The notes under the pieces are model-generated. The model did no database searches. It was not told where the DNA came from and saw only the letters and a program-made list of their open reading frames with translations. The position numbers and the translations under genes were made by a program. Shown one piece after another: positions 15,400-23,502 of a stretch of 41,592 bases of DNA. The stretch is from Nocardia cyriacigeorgica (lineage in GTDB: Bacteria > Actinomycetota > Actinomycetes > Mycobacteriales > Mycobacteriaceae), in NCBI RefSeq assembly GCF_010858045.1, contig NZ_JAAGVC010000045.1, forward strand, positions 1 to 41,592, read 5' to 3'. How positions within the stretch are numbered: position 1 is the stretch's first letter; each line of letters starts with the position of its first letter.

Positions 15400-15570
15400 T
15401 GTGTCAGAAGTTCCGGTGGGACCGAATCCCGCCGCCACAGCGGGGCGATTTCGATCCCTCGATCGCGCCGACGCGGCGATCGCGCGAACCGCGTTGCGAG
15501 CTGGTGCGGACATCCACGACACGCTCATGCGAGAGTCGGCGTCTCGAGCTGGCGTGGCGGGAGCCGTCTC

Positions 15571-16542
15571 TCAGCGCAGCAGCGGTTCCAGTTCGGCGGC
15601 CGATTCGGGGCCGTAGGCCTGGGTCAGGCGCTTGAGGGCGTCATCGGGGTCGAGGCTCCATTCCTGGGTGCCGACGGTCTCCAGCACCAGGACCGCCACC
15701 AGCGAGCCCAGCTGGGCGGCGCGTTCCAGGCTCAGGCCTGCGGTGTGGCCGGTCAGGAAGCCGGCGCGGAAGGCGTCACCGACGCCGGTCGGGTCGACCT
15801 TGGCGTTCTCCGGCACCACACCGACACGAACCTCGGTGCCGTCGCGGTCGACCACGAGCACCCCGTTCTTGCCGAGGGTGGTGACCCGGATGCCGACGCG
15901 CGCGGCCACTTCCTCCTCGGTGAGCCCGGACTTCTGCTTCAGCAGACCCCACTCGTATTCGTTGGTGAACAGGTAGGCGGCGCCGTCGATGAGCTGAACG
16001 GTCTGATCGCCGTCGAGGCGGGCCAGCTGCTGGGAGGGGTCCGCGGCGAAGGGAATGTCGAGCTCACGGCATTCGGCGGTGTGCCGCAGCATCGCCTCGG
16101 GGTCGTTCGCGCCGACCAGCACCAGGTCGAGGGTGCGGTCCTCGACCAGACCCGCGATGGAGATGTCCCGGGCCTCGCTCATCGCGCCCGGGTAGAAGGA
16201 GGCGATCTGGGCCATGTCCTCGTCGGTGGTGCAGACGAAGCGCGCGGTGTGCGCGGAATCGGAGATGCGCACGGCCGAGCAGTCGACACCGTGGGATTCC
16301 AGCCACTGCCGGTACTCGCTGAAATCGGCACCGACGGCGCCGAGCAGCAGCGGGTTCCGGCCGAGCAGGCCCATGGCATAGGCGATGTTGCCGCCGACCC
16401 CGCCGCGACGGATCACCAGATCGTCGACGAGGAAGCTCAGCGACACATGGTCGAGCTGATCGGCCAGCAGGACGTCGGCGAACCGCCCGGGAAAGCGCAT
16501 GAGATGGTCGGTCGCAATGGACGCGGATACGGCAATGGACAC
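15571..16542 (-). CDS. adoK: Adenosine kinase, PfkB/ribokinase family (AdoK/CbhK)
   Basis: This 323-residue PfkB-family kinase has R-R-G-G-V-G-G-N-I-A-Y near the N-terminus (substrate lid and GGxGxN signature). The C-terminal signature is D-P-T-G-V-G-D-A-F-R-A-G-F, whose GVGD Asp is the catalytic base. It closely follows the opening of Rv2202c, the unusual mycobacterial adenosine kinase (S-I-A-T-D-H-L-M-R-F-P-G-R-F). It phosphorylates adenosine to AMP for purine salvage. GTG 16542 is chosen over 16569 because GAGGGG lies 9 bases upstream and homologues start here. It lies downstream of the erpA-type gene on the same strand, 99 bases away. Confidence 0.92.
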   Translation of the reverse strand: MSIAVSASIATDHLMRFPGRFADVLLADQLDHVSLSFLVDDLVIRRGGVGGNIAYAMGLLGRNPLLLGAVGADFSEYRQWLESHGVDCSAVRISDSAHTARFVCTTDEDMAQIASFYPGAMSEARDISIAGLVEDRTLDLVLVGANDPEAMLRHTAECRELDIPFAADPSQQLARLDGDQTVQLIDGAAYLFTNEYEWGLLKQKSGLTEEEVAARVGIRVTTLGKNGVLVVDRDGTEVRVGVVPENAKVDPTGVGDAFRAGFLTGHTAGLSLERAAQLGSLVAVLVLETVGTQEWSLDPDDALKRLTQAYGPESAAELEPLLR

Positions 16543-16641
16543 GTAGCTGAACCCCTCTGGAGGCGGCAAAAGGCGAAGACCTGGACCGGAGTCCGGGTCT
16601 TCACCGTATCAACTACGTGTCCGTTGAAGGAACAACTGAGA

Positions 16642-16992
16642 TCAGTTGAACGAATCGCCGCAGGCGCAGGAACCGGTGGCGTTGGGGTTGTCGATGGTGA
16701 AACCCTGCTTCTCGATGGTGTCGACGAAGTCGATCGAGGCACCCTGCACGTACGGGGCACTCATCCGGTCGACCGCGAGGGTGACGCCACCGAAATCGAC
16801 GGTCAGATCGCCGTCGAGCGAACGGTCGTCGAAGAACAGCTGGTAGCGCAGGCCCGCGCAACCACCCGGCTGCACGGCGATCCGCAGTGCCAGGTCGTCA
16901 CGACCCTCCTGGTCCAGCAGCGCCTTCGCCTTCGCGGCGGCTGCGTCGGTGAGCGTCACACCGTGGACTTCGGTCTCGTTCTGCACTGTCAT
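16642..16992 (-). CDS. erpA: A-type iron-sulfur cluster insertion protein (HesB/ErpA family, Rv2204c type)
   Basis: This 116-residue A-type carrier has the three conserved cluster ligands Cys45 (G-G-C-A-G-L), Cys109 and Cys111 (S-C-A-C-G-D-S-F). It would deliver [4Fe-4S] or [2Fe-2S] clusters to apo-enzymes in the cytosol, such as LipA encoded in this window. ATG 16992 has AGGAGA 5-6 bases upstream. Which A-type paralogue (ErpA, IscA or SufA) it represents cannot be decided from sequence alone; single actinobacterial members are usually called ErpA. It is divergent from the DUF3043 gene. Confidence 0.9.
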   Translation of the reverse strand: MTVQNETEVHGVTLTDAAAAKAKALLDQEGRDDLALRIAVQPGGCAGLRYQLFFDDRSLDGDLTVDFGGVTLAVDRMSAPYVQGASIDFVDTIEKQGFTIDNPNATGSCACGDSFN

Positions 16993-17174
16993 GAACTCTC
17001 CTAAGGACAGCTGTGGTCATCCCGTGAACAGCGCACGGCTCGTCGGGAGTCAACACCACCGGGCGGGCTGCTATTCCCATCTTGCCACCTTCTCCGCCTG
17101 CGCTGGACCCGACCCGGGTGACCCCGCCCACGTGTGTCGAGCAGACCGCATTTCCGGCCGTGGCATATATCGAA

Positions 17175-17180
17175 TAGCCT
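17175..17180 (+). promoter_or_regulatory. -10 hexamer, leaderless promoter for DUF3043 gene
   Basis: TAGCCT lies 7 bases before GTG 17188. Confidence 0.55.
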
Positions 17181-17187
17181 GGTTGCT

Positions 17188-17856
17188 GTGAAATTGTTCC
17201 GCCGCGGCGACTCCAGCACCACCGACGAGCCCGCCGACCGCACGACCGCGGACGGCGATCCCGCCGCGAGTTCCGCGCGGCAGGCCGCCACCGCCACCGC
17301 GGGTAAGGGCCGTCCCACCCCGAAACGTCGTGATGCCGAAGGCAGGCGTCGCGGCCCGGTCGCACCCGCCCCGCTCACCGCGAAAGAGGCCCGTGCCCGG
17401 CGCAAAGCCACCAGGGGCAACAAGGCCGAGCGCAAAACGGCCGCCGCCGAGCGCCGCGCCGCCGCCCAGGACCGGCGCGCCCGCATGCTGGCCGGCGAGG
17501 ACAAGTACCTGCTGCCGCGCGATCAGGGCCCGGTGCGCGCGTTCGTCCGCGATATCGTCGACGCCCGCCGCAACCTCGTCGGCCTGTTCATGCCGATGGC
17601 GCTGGTGCTGATCCTGTCGATGTTCGCCGCACCTGCGCTGCAATCGATCGTGACCTTGGCCATGCTGGTCATGATGCTGTTCATGGCCATCGAGGGCGTG
17701 ATGCTCGGCCGTATCGTCAACAACCGGGTCCGCGAGCGGTTCCCCGATTCCACCGACACCGGGTTCCGGCTCGGGTGGTACGCGTTCGTGCGCGCCTCAC
17801 AGATCCGCAAGATGCGGGCACCGAAGCCGCGGGTGGGTCCGGGCGACGCGGTCTGA
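17188..17856 (+). CDS. DUF3043 membrane protein, Rv2206 type
   Basis: This 222-residue protein has a long charged N-terminal region (Ala/Arg/Lys/Glu-rich, probably coiled or disordered, residues about 20-115). It then has a D-K-Y-L-L-P-R-D-Q-G-P-V-R motif and two adjacent membrane helices in N-L-V-G-L-F-M-P through V-M-L-G-R-I-V, and a basic C-terminus. This layout is diagnostic of DUF3043 proteins found next to cobT and erpA-type genes across Mycobacteriales. Function is unknown. GTG 17188 is set by the TAGCCT hexamer; the frame is open further upstream but without Shine-Dalgarno support. Confidence 0.8.
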   Translation: MKLFRRGDSSTTDEPADRTTADGDPAASSARQAATATAGKGRPTPKRRDAEGRRRGPVAPAPLTAKEARARRKATRGNKAERKTAAAERRAAAQDRRARMLAGEDKYLLPRDQGPVRAFVRDIVDARRNLVGLFMPMALVLILSMFAAPALQSIVTLAMLVMMLFMAIEGVMLGRIVNNRVRERFPDSTDTGFRLGWYAFVRASQIRKMRAPKPRVGPGDAV

Positions 17857-17871
17857 GGATTCGCCATACCG

Positions 17872-18033
17872 TCAGCGGTGCGGCGCTCGTGATCGCATTG
17901 CCGCGAGTTCCTCGCGTGCCCGTTGGACGTCGCGATCGATGACGTCCGTCGAGCCCACTCGCCCGAAGCCGAGCCATCCGATCGCCGCTACGAACGCTGC
18001 CAATGCCACCAGGGTTATCACCAATCCAGCCAT
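17872..18033 (-). CDS. Small single-pass membrane protein, 53 residues
   Basis: The minus-strand frame from ATG 18033 gives a hydrophobic N-terminal helix (about residues 3-23, L-V-I-T-L-V-A-L-A-A-F) followed by a charged amphipathic helix (V-Q-R-A-R-E-E-L-A-A-M-R). No good Shine-Dalgarno sequence is seen. The composition, one membrane helix and a charged tail, is coherent and unlike the Arg/Pro-rich shadows nearby. It lies 15 bases beyond the convergent DUF3043 stop and is divergent from the GlxA-type regulator. Family not recognised. Confidence 0.5.
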   Translation of the reverse strand: MAGLVITLVALAAFVAAIGWLGFGRVGSTDVIDRDVQRAREELAAMRSRAPHR

Positions 18034-18061
18034 GGCAGTAATTGTTCGCCCGCCGATATAC

Positions 18062-18104
18062 GGCCGAAAGTGGCAGTACTGACATCCTTCATCAATATTC
18101 GGCC
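18062..18104. promoter_or_regulatory. Spaced inverted repeat, possible operator of the GlxA-type regulator
   Basis: GGCCGAA (18062-18068) and TTCGGCC (18098-18104) are exact inverted copies. The second ends 3 bases before the -10 hexamer of the regulator gene, a position suited to autoregulation. Confidence 0.35.
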
Positions 18105-18107
18105 AGA

Positions 18108-18113
18108 TAAACT
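18108..18113 (+). promoter_or_regulatory. -10 hexamer, leaderless promoter for GlxA-type regulator
   Basis: TAAACT lies 6 bases before ATG 18120. Confidence 0.6.
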
Positions 18114-18119
18114 GACGGC

Positions 18120-19079
18120 ATGCTGTCGAAGGTCGCCGTCGTGCTCTCCGAACGGCTGGCCATGTTCGAGTTCGGGGTGATCTGCGAGGTCTTCGGCCTC
18201 GACCGCACCGCCGACGGCCTGCCCGGATTCGACTTCCGGGTGTGCGGGCGGGATCCCGGTACACCGCTGCCCGCCACCTCGCCGGGCATCACCGTCACGC
18301 CGGAATACGGACTCGGCGAACTCGCCGCCGCCGATCTGGTGGCGATTCCGGCCTTCCCCGCCACCACCCACCACGACCCCGTCGTCGTCGACGCCGTGCG
18401 CGCGGCCGCCGACGCCGGCGCCATCGTGCTCACCGTCTGCTCCGGCGCCTTCCTGGCGGGTGCCGCGGGTTTGCTCGACGGACGCAAATGCACCACCCAC
18501 TGGCGCTACGTCGACCAACTCGCCGCGCAATTCCCGGAAGCGACCGTCGACCCGGACGTACTGTTCGTCGACGAAGGCAACCTCATCACCAGCGCGGGCA
18601 CCGCCGCCGGCATCGACGCCTGCCTGCACCTGGTGCGCCGCGAAATCGGCAGCGCCGCGGCCAATGGCATCGCCCGCCGCATGGTCGTGCCGCCCCAGCG
18701 CGACGGCGGCCAACGCCAATTCATCGAACGCCCCGTCCCCGAATGCGCCTCCGACAGCCTGCGCGAGACGCTGGAATGGATGCAGCACAACCTCGACCTC
18801 CCGCACACCGTGGAGTCCCTCGCTGCTCGCGCGACCATGTCCACCCGCACCTTCGCCCGCCGCTTCGCCGCCGAAACCGGCACCACACCGGTCAAATGGC
18901 TGACGACGCAGCGCGTCCAGCTCGCCGAACATCTCCTCGAGGACACCGACCTCGGGCTCGAGCAGATCGCCACCCGCGCCGGATTCGGTTCGGCCGCCTT
19001 GCTGCGTCACCACTTCCAGCGCGTGGTCGGGATCGCGCCGACGGAGTACCGGCGCCGCTTCGGTGGTGGGACGCGGTAG
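18120..19079 (+). CDS. GlxA-family transcriptional regulator (DJ-1/PfpI domain plus AraC HTH)
   Basis: This 319-residue regulator pairs an N-terminal DJ-1/PfpI-like domain (residues about 5-170) with a C-terminal AraC double helix-turn-helix (about 220-315). The nucleophile-elbow region reads V-C-S-G-A-F-L-A-G-A-A-G-L-L, conserved in GlxA-type regulators that sense small metabolites rather than hydrolyse peptides. The HTH carries S-T-R-T-F-A-R-R-F and ends Q-R-V-V-G-I-A-P-T-E-Y-R-R-R-F. Start is set by the -10 hexamer. It precedes cobU by 173 bases, but cobU has its own promoter, so a role in cobalamin control is unproven. Confidence 0.9.
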   Translation: MLSKVAVVLSERLAMFEFGVICEVFGLDRTADGLPGFDFRVCGRDPGTPLPATSPGITVTPEYGLGELAAADLVAIPAFPATTHHDPVVVDAVRAAADAGAIVLTVCSGAFLAGAAGLLDGRKCTTHWRYVDQLAAQFPEATVDPDVLFVDEGNLITSAGTAAGIDACLHLVRREIGSAAANGIARRMVVPPQRDGGQRQFIERPVPECASDSLRETLEWMQHNLDLPHTVESLAARATMSTRTFARRFAAETGTTPVKWLTTQRVQLAEHLLEDTDLGLEQIATRAGFGSAALLRHHFQRVVGIAPTEYRRRFGGGTR

Positions 19080-19240
19080 TGCTGCGGTTCACGCCGCGTC
19101 GGCAGGCGCGCCGGACCGCACCCGTGATCACGAAGTGTCCGGGACCACGACATCGGCGCGCCGAATCGACGCTGTTGCTGAACTGAGCCCCTGTCGAGCA
19201 GGAGGCTTCCGAGCGGCGTCCACGCCCTCGTGCGAGTTGG

Positions 19241-19246
19241 TAGCGT
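19241..19246 (+). promoter_or_regulatory. -10 hexamer, leaderless promoter for cobU
   Basis: TAGCGT lies 6 bases before GTG 19253. A leaderless mRNA leaves no room for a cobalamin riboswitch in front of cobU. Confidence 0.6.
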
Positions 19247-19252
19247 GCACGG

Positions 19253-19798
19253 GTGTCAGCCACGCCGCAATCGTCTCCCGCGCGGCGCACCCTCGTACTC
19301 GGGGGCGCGCGATCGGGGAAATCGGCACACGCGGAATCGCTGGTTGCGGGTGGTCCGGTGCGCTATATCGCGACAGCGATCCCTGACCCCTCGGATGCCG
19401 ACTTCGCCGAGCGCATCGCCAAGCATCGCGAGCGACGCCCCGCCGACTGGCTGACCGTCGAAAATGCCGACGCCGCAACAGTTCTCGCAGATCCCTACCC
19501 CGGCGCCACGCTGATCGACGACATCGGCACCTGGCTCACCGCGCGCCTCGACGCCCGCAGCGCCTGGGAGCAGCCGCGCGGTACGGTCTCCCCCGACACC
19601 GACGCCCTCGTCGCCGCCGTCGCCGCGTACCGGGACCGGCTCGTCATAGTCAGCCCGGAAGTCGGCATGGGCGTCATTCCGGCCACGCGTTCCGGGCGCC
19701 TGTTCCGCGATGAGATCGGCACCCTCAACCAGCGCCTCGCCCAGGTGTGTGACGAAGCGGTCCTCATCGTCGCGGGGCTGCCGCTGCGTTTGGGATGA
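19253..19798 (+). CDS. cobU: Adenosylcobinamide kinase / adenosylcobinamide-phosphate guanylyltransferase
   Basis: This 181-residue CobU has P-loop G-G-A-R-S-G-K-S (residues 17-24), R-Y-I-A-T-A and K-H-R-E-R-R-P, then D-D-I-G-T-W-L-T and V-S-P-E-V-G-M-G-V-I-P. All are conserved in the bifunctional enzyme. It phosphorylates adenosylcobinamide and converts the product to adenosyl-GDP-cobinamide, the substrate of CobS. The catalytic His, which carries GMP in the intermediate, is probably in K-H-R-E-R-R. It is followed by cobT and cobS, giving the complete nucleotide-loop assembly set. Degenerate copies of its own 3' end follow the stop codon. Confidence 0.93.
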   Translation: MSATPQSSPARRTLVLGGARSGKSAHAESLVAGGPVRYIATAIPDPSDADFAERIAKHRERRPADWLTVENADAATVLADPYPGATLIDDIGTWLTARLDARSAWEQPRGTVSPDTDALVAAVAAYRDRLVIVSPEVGMGVIPATRSGRLFRDEIGTLNQRLAQVCDEAVLIVAGLPLRLG

Positions 19799-19828
19799 GC
19801 CGCCTCGTCGCCGCCGGCCTGGTGGCGC

Positions 19829-20050
19829 CGCATGTTCGGCGATTACCAGCACCCACCGGCTAGTGGCTCAGGTGTGCGACGACGTAGTTCCCACCGTCTC
19901 GGAGCTGCCACTGCCATTGGGGCGAGGGAGAGCCGTCCCGGTAGCCGCTCCGGTCAGGCTCGGCCAGATGGGATCGGCGCTCTCGATCAGCAGTCGGCAA
20001 GGCCTGCGACGAGGCCGTAGTCGACGCCGCTGGGCGCGACCCCCGCACCG
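19829..20050 (+). pseudogene. Decayed repeats of the cobU 3' end
   Basis: The 304-base gap between cobU and cobT holds at least one degenerate copy of the cobU C-terminus. In 19829-19920 the frame reads A-Q-V-C-D-D-V-V, then L-P-L-P-L-G, against A-Q-V-C-D-E-A-V, then L-P-L-R-L-G in cobU, with an upstream frameshift and small deletions. A weaker third copy (A-C-D-E-A-V-V) lies around 20000-20030. None encodes a P-loop, so these are remnants of an old tandem duplication, not a second enzyme. The frame runs open into cobT, which makes cobT look longer than it is. Confidence 0.6.
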
Positions 20051-20102
20051 CAACGGGCGGTGGGTGACAGATGATCACCGCCGGGCAAGATGGTGCGCAG
20101 TG

Positions 20103-21203
20103 ATGGATGCGCGACCGGAGGAGCTCGGCACAGTGGAACAGGGATTCGGAGTGGTTGCGGCGCCGGACGCACAGGTTCGGGCGGCGGCGCAGCTGCGGCA
20201 GACCCGGCTCACCAAACCCGGTGGGGCGCTGGGACGGTTGGAAACCCTGGGCAACTGGGTCGCCGCATGCCAGGGCGTCTGCCCGCCGAAGCAGTTCGAG
20301 CGCGCGCGGGTCGTGGTGTTCGCCGGGGATCACGGGATCGCACGGCACGGCGTTTCGGCGTACCCGAGCGAGGTGACCGCGCAGATGGTCGCCAACTTCC
20401 TCGGCGGCGGGGCCGCGGTGAACGCGGTGGCGCGGGTGGCCGACGCGACGGTGCGGGTGGTCGATATGGCGGTGGACGCCGACACCGATCCGGGCATCTC
20501 CCAGCACAAGGTGCGCCGGTCCAGCGGCAGCATCGACCGCGAGGACGCCCTCACTGCCGACGAGGTCACCGCCGCCCTGGCCGCGGGGCGCGCCATCGCC
20601 GACGAGGAGATCGATGCGGGCGCCGACCTGCTCATCGCCGGCGATATGGGCATCGGCAACACCACCCCGGCGACCGTGCTGATCGCCACCCTCACCACGA
20701 CCGAGCCGGTGGCGGCGGTCGGGCGCGGCACCGGCGTCGACGACGCGGGCTGGATCCGCAAGGTCGCCGCCATCCGCGATGCCATGCGCCGAGCGCGGCC
20801 GGTCGCCAAGGATCCGGTCGATCTGCTGCGGGTCGCGGCGGGAGCCGATATCGCGGCCATGGCGGGTTTCCTGGCGCAGGCCGCCGCCCGCCGCACCCCC
20901 GTCATCCTCGACGGACTCGTCGTCACCGCCGCCGCGCTGGTCGCCGAAGACCTCGCCGCCGGCGCACGCGAGTGGTGGCTGGCCGGGCACCGCTCCACCG
21001 AACCCGCCCACGCCCTCGCCCTCACCAACCTGCGCCTGGAGCCGCTGATCGATCTCGAGATGCGCCTCGGCGAAGGTTCCGGCGCCCTCACCGCCCTGCC
21101 GATCCTGCGCGCCGCAGTGGCCGCTCTCGCCGACATGGCCACCTTCGACGAGGCCGGGGTAAGCACCTCGGATGCCGCATCCACCGTCGACCTGCATAAA
21201 TGA
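20103..21203 (+). CDS. cobT: Nicotinate-nucleotide:dimethylbenzimidazole phosphoribosyltransferase
   Basis: This 366-residue CobT makes alpha-ribazole phosphate from nicotinate mononucleotide and dimethylbenzimidazole for the lower ligand of cobalamin. Diagnostic stretches are T-K-P-x-G-A-L-G-R-L-E, V-V-F-A-G-D-H-G-I-A-R-H-G-V-S, G-D-M-G-I-G-N-T-T-P, and L-G-E-G-S-G-A near the end, whose Glu324 is the expected catalytic base. The N-terminus beginning at ATG 20103 (or the adjoining GTG 20100) matches the family; the longer open frame upstream is cobU debris. cobS follows after 172 bases in which I see no signal. Confidence 0.93.
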   Translation: MDARPEELGTVEQGFGVVAAPDAQVRAAAQLRQTRLTKPGGALGRLETLGNWVAACQGVCPPKQFERARVVVFAGDHGIARHGVSAYPSEVTAQMVANFLGGGAAVNAVARVADATVRVVDMAVDADTDPGISQHKVRRSSGSIDREDALTADEVTAALAAGRAIADEEIDAGADLLIAGDMGIGNTTPATVLIATLTTTEPVAAVGRGTGVDDAGWIRKVAAIRDAMRRARPVAKDPVDLLRVAAGADIAAMAGFLAQAAARRTPVILDGLVVTAAALVAEDLAAGAREWWLAGHRSTEPAHALALTNLRLEPLIDLEMRLGEGSGALTALPILRAAVAALADMATFDEAGVSTSDAASTVDLHK

Positions 21204-21375
21204 CGAGCCGAACGCGCCCACACACGCTGAAACGGCTGCCGCGCCGATGGGCCGCCACCGCCAACCTTCTTCGCGTGGGCTCGCCTCATCCCCCGGCGGC
21301 AACCTTGTCGGGCACCGGTGATCACCGACCATTCCGCAGTCACCTGAGCACCCGGCTCTCGACGGAGCCGACCCC

Positions 21376-22125
21376 ATGATCGGGCCGCGCCTGGCGTTCT
21401 CCTGGCTGACGGTTCTCCCGGTGCGCGGACCCGACACCGTCGACCGGAAGGCCGCCGGTATCGCCATCGCCTGGGCCCCGGTCGTCGGGGTCGTGCTCGG
21501 TTCGCTGGCGTGCGCGGTGCTGTGGCTGGGCACGACCGCCGGCGCGAGCGCGCCGGTCGCCGGACTGCTCGCCGTCGGAGTGCTCGCGCTGAGTACCCGG
21601 GGCATGCATCTGGACGGGCTCGCCGACACCGCCGACGGACTCGGCAGCTACGGCCCGCCCGAGCGGGCCCGCGAGATCATGAAGAGCGGCAGTGCCGGAC
21701 CGTTCGGCGTCACCGCCATCGTGTTCGCCATTGGCCTGCAAGCCTTCTCCTTCGCCGCGCTCGCCGACGCGCAGCGCTGGTTCGCGGTGGTCCTGGCCGT
21801 CGCGCTCGGCCGGGTCGCGGTGGTCGCCGCCTGCCGCACGGGAATCACCGCCGCGCCGGGCACCGGGTTCGGTGCACTGGTCGCGGGCACCCAATCACCG
21901 ATCACCGTGGGGCTCTGGGCGCTGGTCGCGGTGCTCGCCACCTACTCCGCCGTCCCCGATCACCGCTGGCTCGGCCCGCTCGTCGTGCTGCTCATCGCGC
22001 CGGCGGTACTGCTCCTCGTCCATCACTCCCTGCGCCGTTTCGGCGGGCTCTCCGGCGACGTCCTCGGCACCGCCATCGAAACCACCACCGCCCTCACCGC
22101 CCTCGGCTTCTCGCTGGGAACCTGA
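21376..22125 (+). CDS. cobS: Adenosylcobinamide-GDP ribazoletransferase (cobalamin synthase)
   Basis: This 249-residue integral membrane CobS joins adenosyl-GDP-cobinamide and alpha-ribazole (phosphate). The conserved membrane-interface motif is G-M-H-L-D-G-L-A-D-T-A-D-G-L (acidic residues binding Mg2+), followed by R-A-R-E-I-M-K-S-G-S-A-G-P-F-G. Six or seven hydrophobic segments are visible. It is the last gene of the cobU-cobT-cobS set and ends in a convergent gap with the HEAT-repeat gene. Confidence 0.93.
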   Translation: MIGPRLAFSWLTVLPVRGPDTVDRKAAGIAIAWAPVVGVVLGSLACAVLWLGTTAGASAPVAGLLAVGVLALSTRGMHLDGLADTADGLGSYGPPERAREIMKSGSAGPFGVTAIVFAIGLQAFSFAALADAQRWFAVVLAVALGRVAVVAACRTGITAAPGTGFGALVAGTQSPITVGLWALVAVLATYSAVPDHRWLGPLVVLLIAPAVLLLVHHSLRRFGGLSGDVLGTAIETTTALTALGFSLGT

Positions 22126-22160
22126 CACGGTGCCGGATCGCCGTCCGGCGGCCGACGAGC

Positions 22161-22211
22161 GTGCACCACCCGCACGCACCTCTTCGATGAAGAGACCCGC
22201 ACGCGGTGCAC
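22161..22211. terminator. Compound hairpin between cobS and HEAT-repeat gene
   Basis: Outer arms GTGCACC/GGTGCAC enclose an inner perfect hairpin CTCTTC-GAT-GAAGAG. The unpaired sides of the stem are direct repeats of ACCCGCACGC (22168-22177 and 22195-22204). Position between converging genes suggests termination; there is no T-tract. Confidence 0.4.
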
Positions 22212-22257
22212 AGGGTCAGGGCCGCCAGGTCACCGTTCGACCCGCGACACGCTCGGC

Positions 22258-23325
22258 TCAATACCACCGATATCGCGTGCCCACCGGCCGCTTGTGGAAG
22301 TGGGCGGCGCCGGCGGTCAAGTCGGTCACGAGGTCGGCCGCGAGCTGTCTGACCTCGGGGTCCGCGTCGTCTTCGGCTCGTTCGGTCAGGTACGTGACGG
22401 CGGGCGCGCGATCGTCGGCGTACTGCGCATCGTCGGCGAGGTCGACCAGCAACTGTGCGCGCACGTCGGAGTCGGGATCATCCATGGCACGGCGGAGCAG
22501 GAGCGCCCCCACCTGGGGGAGATCGGTGTGGCCGGCGAGGCGTTCCCAGGCCGCACCGCGCACGATGGCTGCCGAGTCGGCGACGGCGACCTCGCGAAGG
22601 ATCTCGATATCGCGCAACAACTCGGTACCGCGGATCGCTTCGGCGTCGTCGAACTCCGCTCCCCAGCAGCCGAGCGCCCCGACGGCGCAAGCCCGGACCT
22701 CATCCGCCTGATCGGTGTGCGCGAGGCGGCGCAGCACTGCTTTCGTATCGTCGTGCCCGGCCAGCCCCAAGCGGGTGACGACGGTTCGTCGCACCGAGTC
22801 GTCGGGATGCTGCTCGGCGATCTCACCCAGCAGCGCACGGACCTCGGCGATCTCGGGGAAATCGTCGAGCAGCATCAGCGCGTATCGCCGGCTGTCGGCG
22901 CAGGGATCGGCGGCGACGTACTCGTGCAGCCAGGCGATCGCCTCGGGGTCGTCGGGCCATGGCCGGAAGCCCTCGTGAGTGGCTGCCACCAGCGCCCGGA
23001 AGGCTGTCCGACGCAGCTGCGGGCCCTCGTCGGTGGCGATCAACGTGTACAGCGCCCGGGTCGTCGCGGCATCTCGGGCGCAGCGGCGCTCCGACAGCAC
23101 ATCGACCGCGGCGGCGCGGACACTCGCGGCCGGATCCGCGAGAGCATCGCGTAAGAGGTCGATGCCGGCACACTCGTGAACCACGTCCCACGAGCCGTCA
23201 GCGTTTCTGCCCAGCGCTCCGAGTTCCCGCAGCGCCGTCGCCCGCAGCTCCGGGTGTTGTTCGGTGGTGATCACCTCACGCAATGCGGCAAGTGTGTGAT
23301 GATCGTCCTCGGCTGGGTGCGGCAC
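22258..23325 (-). CDS. HEAT-repeat protein
   Basis: This 355-residue acidic protein is built almost entirely of helical pairs with the HEAT/PBS-lyase pattern (for example D-P-A-A-S-V-R-A-A-A-V-D-V-L, D-D-S-V-R-R-T-V-V-T-R-L-G, D-S-D-V-R-A-Q-L-L). About eight repeats can be counted. It has no signal peptide or enzyme motif. Such solenoids bind proteins or act as regulatory scaffolds; the partner here is unknown. The GTG start at 23325 is set by a TAnnnT hexamer on the minus strand. Confidence 0.8.
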   Translation of the reverse strand: MPHPAEDDHHTLAALREVITTEQHPELRATALRELGALGRNADGSWDVVHECAGIDLLRDALADPAASVRAAAVDVLSERRCARDAATTRALYTLIATDEGPQLRRTAFRALVAATHEGFRPWPDDPEAIAWLHEYVAADPCADSRRYALMLLDDFPEIAEVRALLGEIAEQHPDDSVRRTVVTRLGLAGHDDTKAVLRRLAHTDQADEVRACAVGALGCWGAEFDDAEAIRGTELLRDIEILREVAVADSAAIVRGAAWERLAGHTDLPQVGALLLRRAMDDPDSDVRAQLLVDLADDAQYADDRAPAVTYLTERAEDDADPEVRQLAADLVTDLTAGAAHFHKRPVGTRYRWY

Positions 23326-23331
23326 AGCGCG

Positions 23332-23337
23332 ATCCTA
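23332..23337 (-). promoter_or_regulatory. -10 hexamer, leaderless promoter for HEAT-repeat gene
   Basis: Read on the minus strand, TAGGAT lies 6 bases before the GTG at 23325. Confidence 0.6.
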
Positions 23338-23489
23338 GTCACGACCGGTGACACGATGCGGCTCACCAACCCCCGGCGCACAACCGTCCCAGCCACCGCC
23401 GGCCGCCTCACCTGGGTGGATCTCCAATTCGGCCGATCGTACGGTGTCGAATAGGCCAGTTGGCCTGACACCGCCGATGGCCTTGGCCC

Positions 23490-23495
23490 TACAGT
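23490..23495 (+). promoter_or_regulatory. -10 hexamer, leaderless promoter for MBL-fold gene
   Basis: TACAGT lies 7 bases before ATG 23503 and overlaps the alternative GTG 23494, which is therefore unlikely to be used. Confidence 0.6.
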
Positions 23496-23502
23496 GACGG
23501 GT

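Noticed and set aside
19080..19252. Cobalamin riboswitch before cobU
   Set aside because: A GCAGGAGGC stretch near 19199 loosely recalls a B12 box, but the rest of the aptamer is not recognisable and the -10 hexamer at 19241 predicts a leaderless mRNA.
19710..20102. 131-codon N-terminal extension of CobT
   Set aside because: The open frame continues upstream through cobU debris and Arg-rich sequence; CobT proteins begin near ATG 20103.
23354..23453. 32-codon plus-strand ORF in the HEAT/MBL divergent gap
   Set aside because: No Shine-Dalgarno sequence, no leaderless hexamer at the right distance, and nothing distinctive in the product.
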